This document shows positions 25,925-34,890 of a DNA stretch of 64,000 nucleotides, one piece after another. Origin of the DNA: Oceanobacter antarcticus. Its GTDB lineage: Bacteria > Pseudomonadota > Gammaproteobacteria > Pseudomonadales > Oceanobacteraceae. Positions within the stretch are counted from its first letter, which is position 1, and every line of letters begins with the position of its first letter. The position numbers were made by a program, and so were the translations under genes. A model generated the notes under the pieces. It saw only the letters and a program-made list of their open reading frames with translations. It was not told the DNA's origin and did not search any database. The stretch is from assembly GCF_044962685.1 (NCBI RefSeq), contig NZ_JBBKTX010000008.1, forward strand, positions 115,111-179,110. The letters run 5' to 3'.

Positions 25925-27394
25925 TCAGACCAGCAAGGTCTCGGTGCTGCCAGCGGCCATACCCGTCGAGTCATAATGCAGCTGAGTCTTCCTGACCAGT
26001 TCACCAAACGGATTATAGTCGTACTGAAAGACTTCCCGGCCCAACTCATCGTATTCGGAAGAACGGGTCGGATTACCGGTCACATCAAAATGCATCCGGT
26101 ACTTGAGACGGTCATTGATAAAGGTTTCCGCCGTCAGCTTGCGACCGCTGTCATCAAACTCAAACCGGGTAGACTCCCCCGTCGACTTGTCTTCTACCCG
26201 CTCGATGCGGCACGGACTCAGATACTGCACCATATCCATCGTTTCGATCCGGGCACCATTGGCATTGCTATCAGCGGACAGCGCCTGATCAGCGACCCCG
26301 GTTGATACCAGTTTTTGCAGACGTAACAACTGCATCACTTGCCGAAGGTCATGTAGCTCCGTCGCCGCCTGCTGCTGTGCCAGACGCAACGCATCCAGAG
26401 ATTCGGCCAGCGCTGCGGCATCACCAGCCGCCGCCGGATGCGTATCATGAATGGATTCCAGTAGCGGCTGCATCATCACTGACAGTTCTGCCACTTCCTG
26501 GCTGAGGGACTCATGCCGACGCTCAAAGGTGCTGGCTTCCAGCTGGTTACGCACCAGGTTTTCCGTCATATCGGCAACAGTGCTGCTATTCTCGCTCACG
26601 TCATGTAACTGCTGCCGCTGCATCTGCAAGGAACGATTGATGTCTGCCAATGTGGTCATGAATGTTTCGGCCAGCTCCAGTTGCTGACCCTGACGCTCAA
26701 ATACCGAGTGAAGCTCCGCTACGTGCTGCTTTTGCTGCTCGCCCACCGGTTCCAGCGCCTGCTCTAAACGGGTGGCTATTGTGTGATCAAAACTGCGCTG
26801 GAAGTTGATAATCGCTGCCACCGCCTTTTTTAGGGTGGCAATTTCCTTGCTTATTTCACTAAAATTCGCAGTCATACCGCCAAGCATACGTTGGGAAGAT
26901 TCGCTCAGTTTGAGTAAGGCGCCGTTGTGCACTTCGAGCGCCTGGTGAACATTCCCCTGCACATGAGCGGTCGTTTCACGGAATGCAGCCACCGAAGTAC
27001 GGGTCAGGTCTTCAATCAATTTTTGCTGACGACGATGGTTTTCCGACAACACATCCTGGATCCGGGTATTGCCGGTGGTGGCTTCACTGAACGCCAATTC
27101 CTGCAATTCCAGTGCGCGCTGGCTTTGTTCACCATTAACTTTCAGATTGTTGTTGATGTCATCAGTATCGCGCAGCAGATTGTTCAGGCTGATTTCGAAG
27201 TGATCCTTGATTTCATTAACCACACTGTCCAGAGTTTCTGAGCTGAGTTTATGTTGCTCTGACTGCTCGGCAGCTTGTATTTTCTGATGGGATTCAATTT
27301 GTTCAAGACGTTTTTTTAACGGGATAACCACCAGAAACAGGGCGACCAGGGTCACGAGCTGCACTGCCAGTGGTATTAACTGGCTGATATCCAT
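25925..27394 (-). CDS. Membrane-anchored coiled-coil protein with RHS/YD-like tail
   Basis: 489 residues in three parts. Residues 8-27 form one hydrophobic helix followed by basic residues (PLKKRLEQ), suggesting the bulk lies in the cytoplasm. Residues 28 to about 375 are nearly all helical, rich in Gln/Glu/Ser, with long heptad stretches like those of chemoreceptor-type or RmuC-type proteins. Residues 391-489 switch to beta-rich sequence with YD-repeat-like units: FEFDDSGRKL, HFDVTGNPTRS, EYDELGREVFQYDYNPFGEL and LHYDSTG. YD/RHS repeats normally sit in large secreted shells, so this short tail on an anchored coiled coil is unusual. I recognise no named family. Confidence 0.7.
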   Translation of the reverse strand: MDISQLIPLAVQLVTLVALFLVVIPLKKRLEQIESHQKIQAAEQSEQHKLSSETLDSVVNEIKDHFEISLNNLLRDTDDINNNLKVNGEQSQRALELQELAFSEATTGNTRIQDVLSENHRRQQKLIEDLTRTSVAAFRETTAHVQGNVHQALEVHNGALLKLSESSQRMLGGMTANFSEISKEIATLKKAVAAIINFQRSFDHTIATRLEQALEPVGEQQKQHVAELHSVFERQGQQLELAETFMTTLADINRSLQMQRQQLHDVSENSSTVADMTENLVRNQLEASTFERRHESLSQEVAELSVMMQPLLESIHDTHPAAAGDAAALAESLDALRLAQQQAATELHDLRQVMQLLRLQKLVSTGVADQALSADSNANGARIETMDMVQYLSPCRIERVEDKSTGESTRFEFDDSGRKLTAETFINDRLKYRMHFDVTGNPTRSSEYDELGREVFQYDYNPFGELVRKTQLHYDSTGMAAGSTETLLV

Positions 27395-27603
27395 TCTTAT
27401 CTCCAGTTCTCGTCAGAGGCCAGTAGGGCCAGAATGAGGGGCGTTTAATGTAGCCATGTTTGCACGACAAAACCAGCGAACCAACCCGCAAGTTTTTAAC
27501 GACAATAGCCAGAACCGCTGCCAGTTACGGCATAACAGACAGAATGACGGGAAAACCCCGAACAAAAGGGTCGAGAGAACAAATAACAACCGCGATGCTG
27601 AAT

Positions 27604-28134
27604 TCAGACCCGACCCGTGACTCGCAAGAACGTTTCCTGTAACACCCGTACGTCATTGGCAGCCCGATGGCGGTCGATGCTCATTTCAGCCCACAGACTG
27701 TCTTTGGTGTCGTGCCAGGCTTCCATCTGCTCCTGGGTGAGCAGTCGGTTGATGGTCTCAATACGGAAGCGCTGTATCAGCTCAGCTTCATCGAACAGTC
27801 GTCCGAGCCAGGAACTGTCATAACTCCAGGCATCCGAGTACAGGGTTTTGCCACGCAGGGCATCGTTCAGGCGTAACGCCACTTCGCGAGGACTCAGACC
27901 GTCCTCTTCAAGCATGTTGCGGGAGATGCCATGAATTTTTTCCGCGTCATCGCTCCAGTGTCGCCACGACGGGGCCGGGCGCACCAGGCAGCAATTCACC
28001 ATACGATCCTCCAGCGCGTATCCGATTTCTATCGGATAACTGCCTGAACCGAAGCCCGATGCTTCGAGATCGATAATCGGAGGAACGAGTGTTTGCACCT
28101 GAATGTCCTGTTGCCTTGATGAGCTGTTCGTCAT
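27604..28134 (-). CDS. DEDDh 3'-5' exonuclease (RNase T / DnaQ superfamily)
   Basis: 176 residues. The exonuclease I motif IIDLEASG (Asp and Glu near 22-24), motif II around YSDAWSYDSSWLGRLFDEA (Asp near 104), and the C-terminal HRAANDVRVLQ (His and Asp of motif III) supply a complete DEDDh set. IHGIS after the middle is also family-like. Substrate (RNA end-trimming or DNA proofreading) cannot be told. Genes around it are unrelated; it is co-oriented with the pilB-like gene, whose start lies upstream. Confidence 0.82.
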   Translation of the reverse strand: MTNSSSRQQDIQVQTLVPPIIDLEASGFGSGSYPIEIGYALEDRMVNCCLVRPAPSWRHWSDDAEKIHGISRNMLEEDGLSPREVALRLNDALRGKTLYSDAWSYDSSWLGRLFDEAELIQRFRIETINRLLTQEQMEAWHDTKDSLWAEMSIDRHRAANDVRVLQETFLRVTGRV

Positions 28135-28196
28135 TGTAGCGGCTGGAAGCTTTACGCTCCATGACGATTCGCGTTACTGAATCGCCGTTAACCATA

Positions 28197-29969
28197 TCAG
28201 CTTGAATGACGCGCTAATGGTGCGACACGCATTACCTCTTCCATTGTTGTCAAACCTGCTGCGACTTTGTGGGCACCACTGAGACGCAAGCTGTGCATGC
28301 CTTCTTTCATCGCCGCCTGCCGCAGTTTTTGCTGATCCGTTTGCTCATTGACCAGGGGTTCCAGTGCTTCGGTCATCGGCATCACTTCATAGATACCCAT
28401 ACGGCCCATATAACCGGTACCTCGGCACTCAAGACAGCCAACGGCGGTGTACACCTGTTCGGGGGTTTTCACCAACCAGGGCGCCGTCAATTGCTTCCAT
28501 ACCGCTTCGTCAGTGGGCTGTTTTTTCTTGCAGTGAGGGCACAATGAACGAATCAACCGCTGCGCCATCACGCCCAGAACGCTGGAGCGTATCAGATAAG
28601 CTGGCAACCCCAGCTCCTGCAATCGGGTAAACGCCGAAGGTGCATCATTGGTATGCAACGTCGACAAGACCAGATGGCCCGTCAGCGCCGCCTGCACCGC
28701 AATCTCTGCCGTTTCAAGGTCTCGAACCTCCCCTACCATGATGATGTCGGGATCCTGTCGCAGCAAAGCCCGCACCCCGCTGGCAAAGGTCAGGTCGATA
28801 CCCGGATGCACCTGCATCTGATTAAAAGACGCTTCCACCATTTCAATCGGGTCTTCAATGCTGCACACGTTTACATCCGTCGTCGCCAACTGCTTCAGCG
28901 TGGAATAAAGTGTCGTCGTTTTACCGGAGCCGGTAGGACCGGTGACAAAGACGATGCCGTGATTATTGCTGACCATTTGCTGCCAGCGGCGCTGATCCTC
29001 CTTGCCAAAACCCAGCTCAGAAAAGCTGCGCACCAGTACCTGGGGATCAAAAATGCGCATCACCAGCTTTTCACCAAAGGCAGTTGGCAAGGTCGACAAA
29101 CGTAATTCCACTTCTTGTCCGGAAGGTGTCTTTGACTTTAGCCGACTGTCCTGTGGCTTGCGTTTTTCAGCAATATTCATACGTCCGAGCGATTTGATCC
29201 GTGCCAGCACCGCAGTGCCCACCTGGGCAGGCAACTCGTACACATTATGCAGTACACCATCAATCCGGAAGCGGACATGGGCTACCTCGCGGCGCGGTTC
29301 CAGGTGAATATCACTGGCGCGCTGATCAAAAGCATACTGCAACAGCCAGTCGACAATATTGACAATATGCTCATCATTAGCATCGGGAGCCTTGGCTTTG
29401 CCCAGCTCCAGCATGGTTTCCAGGTTCTGCACCGCACTGGCACCGGCATGATCCCCACGCGCACGGCTGACCGAGTTGGCCAACTGATAAAACTCAACCC
29501 GGTAACGCTCTATCGATGAAGGTGCCGCCAGTACTCGACGAATTGTGCGCCGGGAGACATGCTCCAGATCACCCACCCAACTGGCCACATCCGGTTCTGC
29601 CGTAGCCACCACCAGTTCATCACTGGTCACCCGCACTGCGAGAATACGATGACGTTCGGCAAAGGCATAGGACATCACATCCGTGACCAAGGGCACATCA
29701 ATTTCCAGTGGATCAATCTGGCAGGCAGTCATCCCCACTCGACCGGCCAGCCACTCGCACAGGGCATCTTCTGTCAGCGTTTTGCCGTTCGGACGGGCAT
29801 CGTGAAAATTCTGTCGCGCCAGCAAGGTCAGCGGATGAAGACTGGCTTCGCCAGATTGACGGCGAATACCCAACGCCTGTTCATAATCGTTAGGGCTGAG
29901 CAACTTGTCTCTGCGCATATCCTCCAGCAGACCGGTGAGACTCAGTTGGCGATCAGCACTAGACTGCAT
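28197..29969 (-). CDS. Type II/IV secretion ATPase (GspE/PilB family)
   Basis: 590 residues: N-terminal MshEN/GspE-N-type region (about 1-170), then the ATPase core with Walker A GPTGSGKTTT, Asp box and LRQDPDIIMVGEVRD, His box and LSTLHTND. The zinc-binding pair CPHC and CLEC follows near residues 505-545. The ATG at 29969 has GGAG upstream and starts at family length; the frame is open for 35 more codons without conserved residues. Such ATPases power pilus or type II secretion assembly, but no pilC, pilD, gspF or pseudopilin gene lies nearby, so the partner system is unknown. Confidence 0.9.
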   Translation of the reverse strand: MQSSADRQLSLTGLLEDMRRDKLLSPNDYEQALGIRRQSGEASLHPLTLLARQNFHDARPNGKTLTEDALCEWLAGRVGMTACQIDPLEIDVPLVTDVMSYAFAERHRILAVRVTSDELVVATAEPDVASWVGDLEHVSRRTIRRVLAAPSSIERYRVEFYQLANSVSRARGDHAGASAVQNLETMLELGKAKAPDANDEHIVNIVDWLLQYAFDQRASDIHLEPRREVAHVRFRIDGVLHNVYELPAQVGTAVLARIKSLGRMNIAEKRKPQDSRLKSKTPSGQEVELRLSTLPTAFGEKLVMRIFDPQVLVRSFSELGFGKEDQRRWQQMVSNNHGIVFVTGPTGSGKTTTLYSTLKQLATTDVNVCSIEDPIEMVEASFNQMQVHPGIDLTFASGVRALLRQDPDIIMVGEVRDLETAEIAVQAALTGHLVLSTLHTNDAPSAFTRLQELGLPAYLIRSSVLGVMAQRLIRSLCPHCKKKQPTDEAVWKQLTAPWLVKTPEQVYTAVGCLECRGTGYMGRMGIYEVMPMTEALEPLVNEQTDQQKLRQAAMKEGMHSLRLSGAHKVAAGLTTMEEVMRVAPLARHSS

Positions 29970-29998
29970 GGAAAAACTCCAGGGATAGTAAAAGTGGA

Positions 29999-31351
29999 TT
30001 AAACTGGGGGGCGTTCTGACAGCTGGATCAACAAGCTGGACAGCTGTAACCGACGGGCATCCCGCTGCTGGCAACGTTGTCGCCAGTCTTCTCGATTCAA
30101 CGTCGGGGTGTAATGTCGAATAGCCGTTAGTTCAAGCTGCAAACCCAGTAGTTCGGCAGCGCTGGTGCGAACATCATGGTGCCAGCGGGAAGCCAATGCC
30201 TGGCCGTCGTCCAGTAACATCCATTCGACCAGCCGTTGCGGCTGCTCCAGCCATGCCTCGCGATGTTCTGGATCACCCTGACACGGTGCCAGCAACCGAT
30301 TGGATGTCATTTTACCCTGTTGCGGCAACGGGGTGCTGGTACTCGTCTGCAACTGCCACAACCAGTGACCCAATTTCAACAAGGTCTGAGCCAGCATCGG
30401 CTGATCACGCCACTCGGCTATATGTGTGGCTGCACATTGTACAACCGGCGACTGCTGGGCAAACTCCGTCCGTACCAGACAGGCACTCGTCAGTGCCAGC
30501 GACGGATTAACCAAGGTCACTGTCGGCAGGCATTGCCGGTACGACGGCTCCAGCCGGGCCAATGTGAAAAATGCCAGCAGATGGGCGGCAAAGCCGACGG
30601 CCAGTTGAGTGGTGGGTGGCGGTGCTTCCCACAGCAGGGTCTCTAACGCCCGCTTGATCCATTCGAAGCAATTGTTCAGTTGATCTGGCAAATTGGCGAA
30701 GTCGACACCGACCTCAAAAACATCACCCTGCTGTTGCCAGTCGCGGCCCAGCCCGAGCAGCCGGTAGCCCCGTTCAGCCTTGCTGATATCGCTGATCCAC
30801 AAGGGCACTTCAGTACAGAGCGCTTCCGCCATCCACCAGATCACTGCCGGGTCACCCTGCAACAGTTCCAGCTCCAGCTCACACAGCGGTATCTCGGCGC
30901 CTTGCACCTGTACCAGGCCCTGATCAAGCACAATTTCCACCTCACTCTGACCCAGCTGCCAAATCCAGCGCTGACGTTCAAAGTGAGTGTTAAACAGGGG
31001 CATCAGGGAGTCGGCAGAGATGCCATCAGGCCAGTGCCCCAATACCTCGTCGGAGGCCAGCAAGGAGGCATCCAGCTGCCCTTGATCGAGTGGCCAGTTC
31101 CATTCATGGCGCACCGCCAAGCCGCCCTGACTGCTCCCCAGGGTCTTCAAGGTTTGCTCGAAGGCGGTCTCGCCCTTCTGGCGAATCCGCAAGGCGCAGG
31201 CCTGGCGCGACAAAGCACCATCCTCAGTGTCAAAGTAGGTATTGTTCAGCGTAGAATGTCCGCCACGGGTTGCCCGAACATCCAGCGCCTGCTGCAATGC
31301 CGCCGTCTTGTCTGGAGCAAAACGTAATTTGAGCTCGATTTCATAGGTCAT
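29999..31351 (-). CDS. CYTH-domain triphosphatase, YgiF-like
   Basis: 450 residues. The N-terminal 200 are a CYTH/triphosphate tunnel domain: ExExK signature in EIELKLRF at residues 4-11, then LNNTYFDT, LRIRQKG, EWNWPL and CELELELLQGD. The rest is a helical CHAD-like region, but with few of the conserved histidines. E. coli YgiF has the same order and hydrolyses inorganic triphosphate. The ATG at 31351 puts the ExExK motif at the usual place; an upstream ATG (31390) is open. It is divergent from argE with a 53-bp gap. Confidence 0.83.
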   Translation of the reverse strand: MTYEIELKLRFAPDKTAALQQALDVRATRGGHSTLNNTYFDTEDGALSRQACALRIRQKGETAFEQTLKTLGSSQGGLAVRHEWNWPLDQGQLDASLLASDEVLGHWPDGISADSLMPLFNTHFERQRWIWQLGQSEVEIVLDQGLVQVQGAEIPLCELELELLQGDPAVIWWMAEALCTEVPLWISDISKAERGYRLLGLGRDWQQQGDVFEVGVDFANLPDQLNNCFEWIKRALETLLWEAPPPTTQLAVGFAAHLLAFFTLARLEPSYRQCLPTVTLVNPSLALTSACLVRTEFAQQSPVVQCAATHIAEWRDQPMLAQTLLKLGHWLWQLQTSTSTPLPQQGKMTSNRLLAPCQGDPEHREAWLEQPQRLVEWMLLDDGQALASRWHHDVRTSAAELLGLQLELTAIRHYTPTLNREDWRQRCQQRDARRLQLSSLLIQLSERPPV

Positions 31352-31404
31352 GCCGCTATTGTCATGACGCTCGTCAGGTTGCGCAAGCACAAGGTCATTG
31401 CTTC

Positions 31405-32577
31405 ATGTCCAATTCTGTCAAGAAAGTACCCACATTTGTCGAAAGCCTGGCCACACTGGTTGGTCACAACAGTATCAGCTCGGTGCTGCCCCAATACGAC
31501 CAGAGTAATCTGGCGGTGATTCAGAGCCTGGCCGACTGGTTTGAAACACTGGGATTTGCCACTGAAATTCTACCGGTGGCAGATAATCCGGGCAAAGCCA
31601 ATCTGTTGGCGACACGAGGAACGGGGGATGGTGGCCTGGTGCTGAGTGGACATACCGACACCGTGCCCTGCAACCCGGAGCGCTGGATCTCAGACCCCTT
31701 CACCCTTACCGAGCGGGACGGTCGTCTGTATGGCCTGGGCACCTGCGATATGAAGGGCTTTTTCTCTCTGGTACTGGAAGCCGTACAGGCGTTTCATAGC
31801 AGCGACTTCAAACAACCCTTGATGATTCTGGCCACTGCCGACGAGGAAAGCTCGATGTGCGGCGCCCGCGACCTCTCCCGCCAGGGCCGACTGAAGGGCC
31901 GTTATGCGGTGGTCGGTGAACCCACCAGCCTACGCCCTATCCGCATGCACAAGGGGATTATCATGGAAAGCGTACGGTTGACCGGACGTGCTGGACACTC
32001 GTCCAACCCGGCACTGGGCATCAACAGTATTGACGCCATGCACGATGTCATCGGCGAGTTGAAAAACCTGCGCCAGGAACTGGCTGCACAGTACAGCAAT
32101 GCCCATTTTACGGTATCGGTTCCCACCCTCAACTTTGGCTGTATCCACGGTGGCGACAACCCCAACCGGATTTGCGGCAGTTGCGAACTGGCCTTCGATC
32201 TGCGCGCCTTGCCCGGTATGAGTAATGACGATTTGCGCCACGAAATTCGCCAGCGGCTGAGTCCGATAGCTGCCCGGAATAACGTTATTTTTGAACTGGA
32301 AACCCACTTCCCGGGTATCGAACCGTTTGAAACCCTTGCCAGCAGCCCGCTGGTGCAAGCGGCAGAGCGGTTGACCGGCCATCGCAGTGAAGCCGTCGCT
32401 TTTGCCACCGAAGCGCCCTTTCTACAGGCCCTCGGATTTGAAACCATCGTCATGGGGCCAGGCAGCATTGATCAGGCTCATCAGGTTGATGAATTTCTGG
32501 CGCTCAGCCAGATAGCGCCGGGGGTCGAGCTGATTCGCTCGCTGATACAGCAATTTTGTCTCGAAGAGAAGCGCTAG
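31405..32577 (+). CDS. argE: Acetylornithine deacetylase
   Basis: M20-family zinc peptidase releasing ornithine from N-acetylornithine in arginine synthesis. 390 residues with metal-ligand motif LSGHTDTVPC near residue 78, GTCDMKGF, ATADEESSMCG carrying the general base, VGEPTSLRPIRMHKG, and the dimerisation domain AGHSSNPALGINSI. It precedes argA in the same direction, as in pseudomonads (argE and argA close together). Confidence 0.94.
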   Translation: MSNSVKKVPTFVESLATLVGHNSISSVLPQYDQSNLAVIQSLADWFETLGFATEILPVADNPGKANLLATRGTGDGGLVLSGHTDTVPCNPERWISDPFTLTERDGRLYGLGTCDMKGFFSLVLEAVQAFHSSDFKQPLMILATADEESSMCGARDLSRQGRLKGRYAVVGEPTSLRPIRMHKGIIMESVRLTGRAGHSSNPALGINSIDAMHDVIGELKNLRQELAAQYSNAHFTVSVPTLNFGCIHGGDNPNRICGSCELAFDLRALPGMSNDDLRHEIRQRLSPIAARNNVIFELETHFPGIEPFETLASSPLVQAAERLTGHRSEAVAFATEAPFLQALGFETIVMGPGSIDQAHQVDEFLALSQIAPGVELIRSLIQQFCLEEKR

Positions 32578-32613
32578 AGTCGCCAGACATCACACTCACA
32601 GTAGCTCGCACCG

Positions 32614-32642
32614 CTGCCGCTGGACTGCCATTTCAGCGGCAG
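32614..32642 (+). terminator. 9-bp hairpin between argE and argA
   Basis: CTGCCGCTG (32614-32622) pairs perfectly with CAGCGGCAG (32634-32642) around an 11-nt loop, 37 bp after the argE stop. No T-run follows; it may attenuate rather than end transcription. Confidence 0.45.
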
Positions 32643-32708
32643 AAGTAGTCCGCAGCCAGTGAGCGTGGTTAAATCAGTTTATAAACCCTATTTGCCTGAG
32701 ACACAGCA

Positions 32709-34022
32709 TTGACGCCAGTGACCCCTGACACCACCGCTTACGTGCAATGGTTTCGCCAGTCTTCCCCCTACATCAACGCACACCGGGGCAAAACCTTTGT
32801 GCTGATGTGCGAAGGTGATGCCATCGCCGATGCCAACTTCACCAACGTCGTGCAGGATATCGCCCTGCTTACCAGTCTTGGCGTACGCCTGGTACTGGTA
32901 CACGGTGCCCGACCACAAATCGACATGGCCCTTGAGCGCCTGGGGGCACAGAGCACCTTCCACAAGGACTTCCGTATCACCGACCGTCAGGCCCTGACTG
33001 CCGTCAAGGCTGCCGTTGGCTACGTCAAGGCCGATATTGAATCGCGCTTGTCGGTCGGGCTGCCCAACTCCCCCATGCACGGTGCCCGCATGCGGGTTGT
33101 CAGCGGCAACTTTGTCACCGCCCGACCCATGGGAGTGATTGACGGCATCGACTTCCAGCACACTGGCGAAGTTCGCCGGATAGACCACAGCGCCATTACG
33201 GATCTGCTGGCAGCCGGTAACATTGTGCTGCTGTCCTGCCTGGGTTACTCACCGTCAGGGGAAGTCTTCAACCTCGCCGTTGAAGATGTCGCCCGCCACA
33301 CCGCTACCAGCCTGCGCGCCGACAAGCTGATTCTGATGGGCCAGGATGACGGCCTGCTGAACCGTAACGGGAGCACCCTGCAACAGCTGACCTGTCGCAG
33401 TCTGGAAGAACGTTTGCCACAATTCAGCGGCGAAGCCCGCAACCATGCCGAAGCGGCACTGAGAGCTGTCAGCCAGGGCGTGCCCCGCGCCCATCTGATC
33501 AGCTTTCACCACGACGGCGCGCTGTTGCAGGAGCTGTTTACCCGTGAGGGCAAAGGCACCATGATCAGCCAGGATCCTTACGACCAGCTGCGACCCGCCA
33601 GAATTGATGACGTTGGTGGCATTCTCTCCCTGCTGAAACCGCTGGAAGATGCCGGTATCCTGGTACGCCGTTCACGGGAGTTGCTGGAAACCGAGTTGAG
33701 CCGTTTTTACGTTATCGAACGTGACGGCATGATCACCGCCTGTGCCGCCTTGTATCCTTATTCTGATGATCGTGCCGAGCTTGGCTGTGTCGCCGTGCAT
33801 CCCGACTATCGTGGCGGCCATCGCGGCCAGCTATTGCTGGAACAGATCGAACAGGAAGCCCGCAGACGTCAGTATCAACAACTGTTTGTACTAACGACCC
33901 GAACCGCACACTGGTTTATTGAGCAAGGCTTTGTGCCTGGTCAAGTATCTGATCTACCCGAAGAGCGCCAGAAACTCTATAACTTCCAGCGTAACTCCAA
34001 GGTATTCCTGAAAACACTCTGA
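32709..34022 (+). CDS. argA: N-acetylglutamate synthase
   Basis: First step of arginine biosynthesis. 437 residues: an amino-acid-kinase-like N-terminal domain (FRQSSPYINAHRGKTFVLMCEGDAI, LVLVHGARPQID) that serves as arginine sensor, and a C-terminal GNAT acetyltransferase from about residue 295 with CAALYPYSDDRAELGCVAVHPDYRGG. Length fits ArgA. The start is a TTG at 32709, or possibly a GTG three codons later; neither has a strong ribosome binding site. The next gene begins 17 bp downstream. Confidence 0.95.
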   Translation: MTPVTPDTTAYVQWFRQSSPYINAHRGKTFVLMCEGDAIADANFTNVVQDIALLTSLGVRLVLVHGARPQIDMALERLGAQSTFHKDFRITDRQALTAVKAAVGYVKADIESRLSVGLPNSPMHGARMRVVSGNFVTARPMGVIDGIDFQHTGEVRRIDHSAITDLLAAGNIVLLSCLGYSPSGEVFNLAVEDVARHTATSLRADKLILMGQDDGLLNRNGSTLQQLTCRSLEERLPQFSGEARNHAEAALRAVSQGVPRAHLISFHHDGALLQELFTREGKGTMISQDPYDQLRPARIDDVGGILSLLKPLEDAGILVRRSRELLETELSRFYVIERDGMITACAALYPYSDDRAELGCVAVHPDYRGGHRGQLLLEQIEQEARRRQYQQLFVLTTRTAHWFIEQGFVPGQVSDLPEERQKLYNFQRNSKVFLKTL

Positions 34023-34038
34023 GCACAGGCATCACAGA

Positions 34039-34875
34039 ATGAGTGAGTGGTTTATTGCTGCCAATGAAATACACCGGCGCTACGACGATTACGGCGTCAT
34101 ACAGGTGTTTGATGACGGCAACAAACGCTACCTCAGTTTCGGCACCGCCGATGAACAAAGTTGCTTGCTCAAACATCAGCCAATACAGCTGCAGCATGAA
34201 TACAGCCGCGCCATGCTGGCTTCACTGCTGCTGTTTGCCGAGCCCCCGCAGCAGATCAGCCTGCTGGGGCTGGGTGGTGGGCTACTGACCAGTGCCATCC
34301 ACCGTCTGCTCCCCGACGCCCAAATCAACGTAGTGGAACTGCGCGCTGCGGTATTACAGGTGGCACGACAGTATTTTGCCCTGCCTCGCAATGACCACCT
34401 CAACGTCAATATTGCCGATGCAGGCGTTTGGCTGGCGCAAGCGCCTGCCAACGCCGTCGACTGGTTACTTAGCGATCTGTTTCTGGCCGACGGACTGGAT
34501 CAGCAACAACTGCAGGAAAACTTTCTGGATCACTGCCACCAGCATCTGGCTCCTGGTGGCTGGCTGGTACTGAACCTGTGGCGTGAACACCGCGATCAGG
34601 CCATCTGGCTGTGGAAGTTAAAGCAACGCTTCCCCATAACACGGCATGCCACAACAAAAGATGGCAACTGGATTCTGTGGGCACAAAAACCGCCGCTAGC
34701 CGCCTCAACAATCCCCGCTGCCAAACAGGCACAAGCCCAGGCCAAACGCTGGTCGGCGGAACTGGGCTTCAACGTGTGGCGCGCCGGGCGGCCCTTCTTT
34801 CGCGACAGATCCTACAACAAGGAACGGCAATGCAGCCACCTGCTGTTGGGCAATCTGATGTCCGACAAGGATTAG
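34039..34875 (+). CDS. Spermidine-synthase-like methyltransferase-fold protein
   Basis: 278 residues with a class I SAM-fold nucleotide-binding motif LLGLGGGLLTSAIHRLLPDA near residue 75, LNVVELRAAVL-like second strand (INVVELRAAV) and DWLLSDLFLADGL. The N-terminal beta strands (GVIQVFDDGNKRYLSFG) resemble the spermidine synthase hairpin. The polyamine-specific motif of true SpeE is not evident, so the substrate is open. It sits 17 bp after argA, likely co-transcribed. Confidence 0.78.
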   Translation: MSEWFIAANEIHRRYDDYGVIQVFDDGNKRYLSFGTADEQSCLLKHQPIQLQHEYSRAMLASLLLFAEPPQQISLLGLGGGLLTSAIHRLLPDAQINVVELRAAVLQVARQYFALPRNDHLNVNIADAGVWLAQAPANAVDWLLSDLFLADGLDQQQLQENFLDHCHQHLAPGGWLVLNLWREHRDQAIWLWKLKQRFPITRHATTKDGNWILWAQKPPLAASTIPAAKQAQAQAKRWSAELGFNVWRAGRPFFRDRSYNKERQCSHLLLGNLMSDKD

Positions 34876-34890
34876 CAATTGAGCGGGTGC

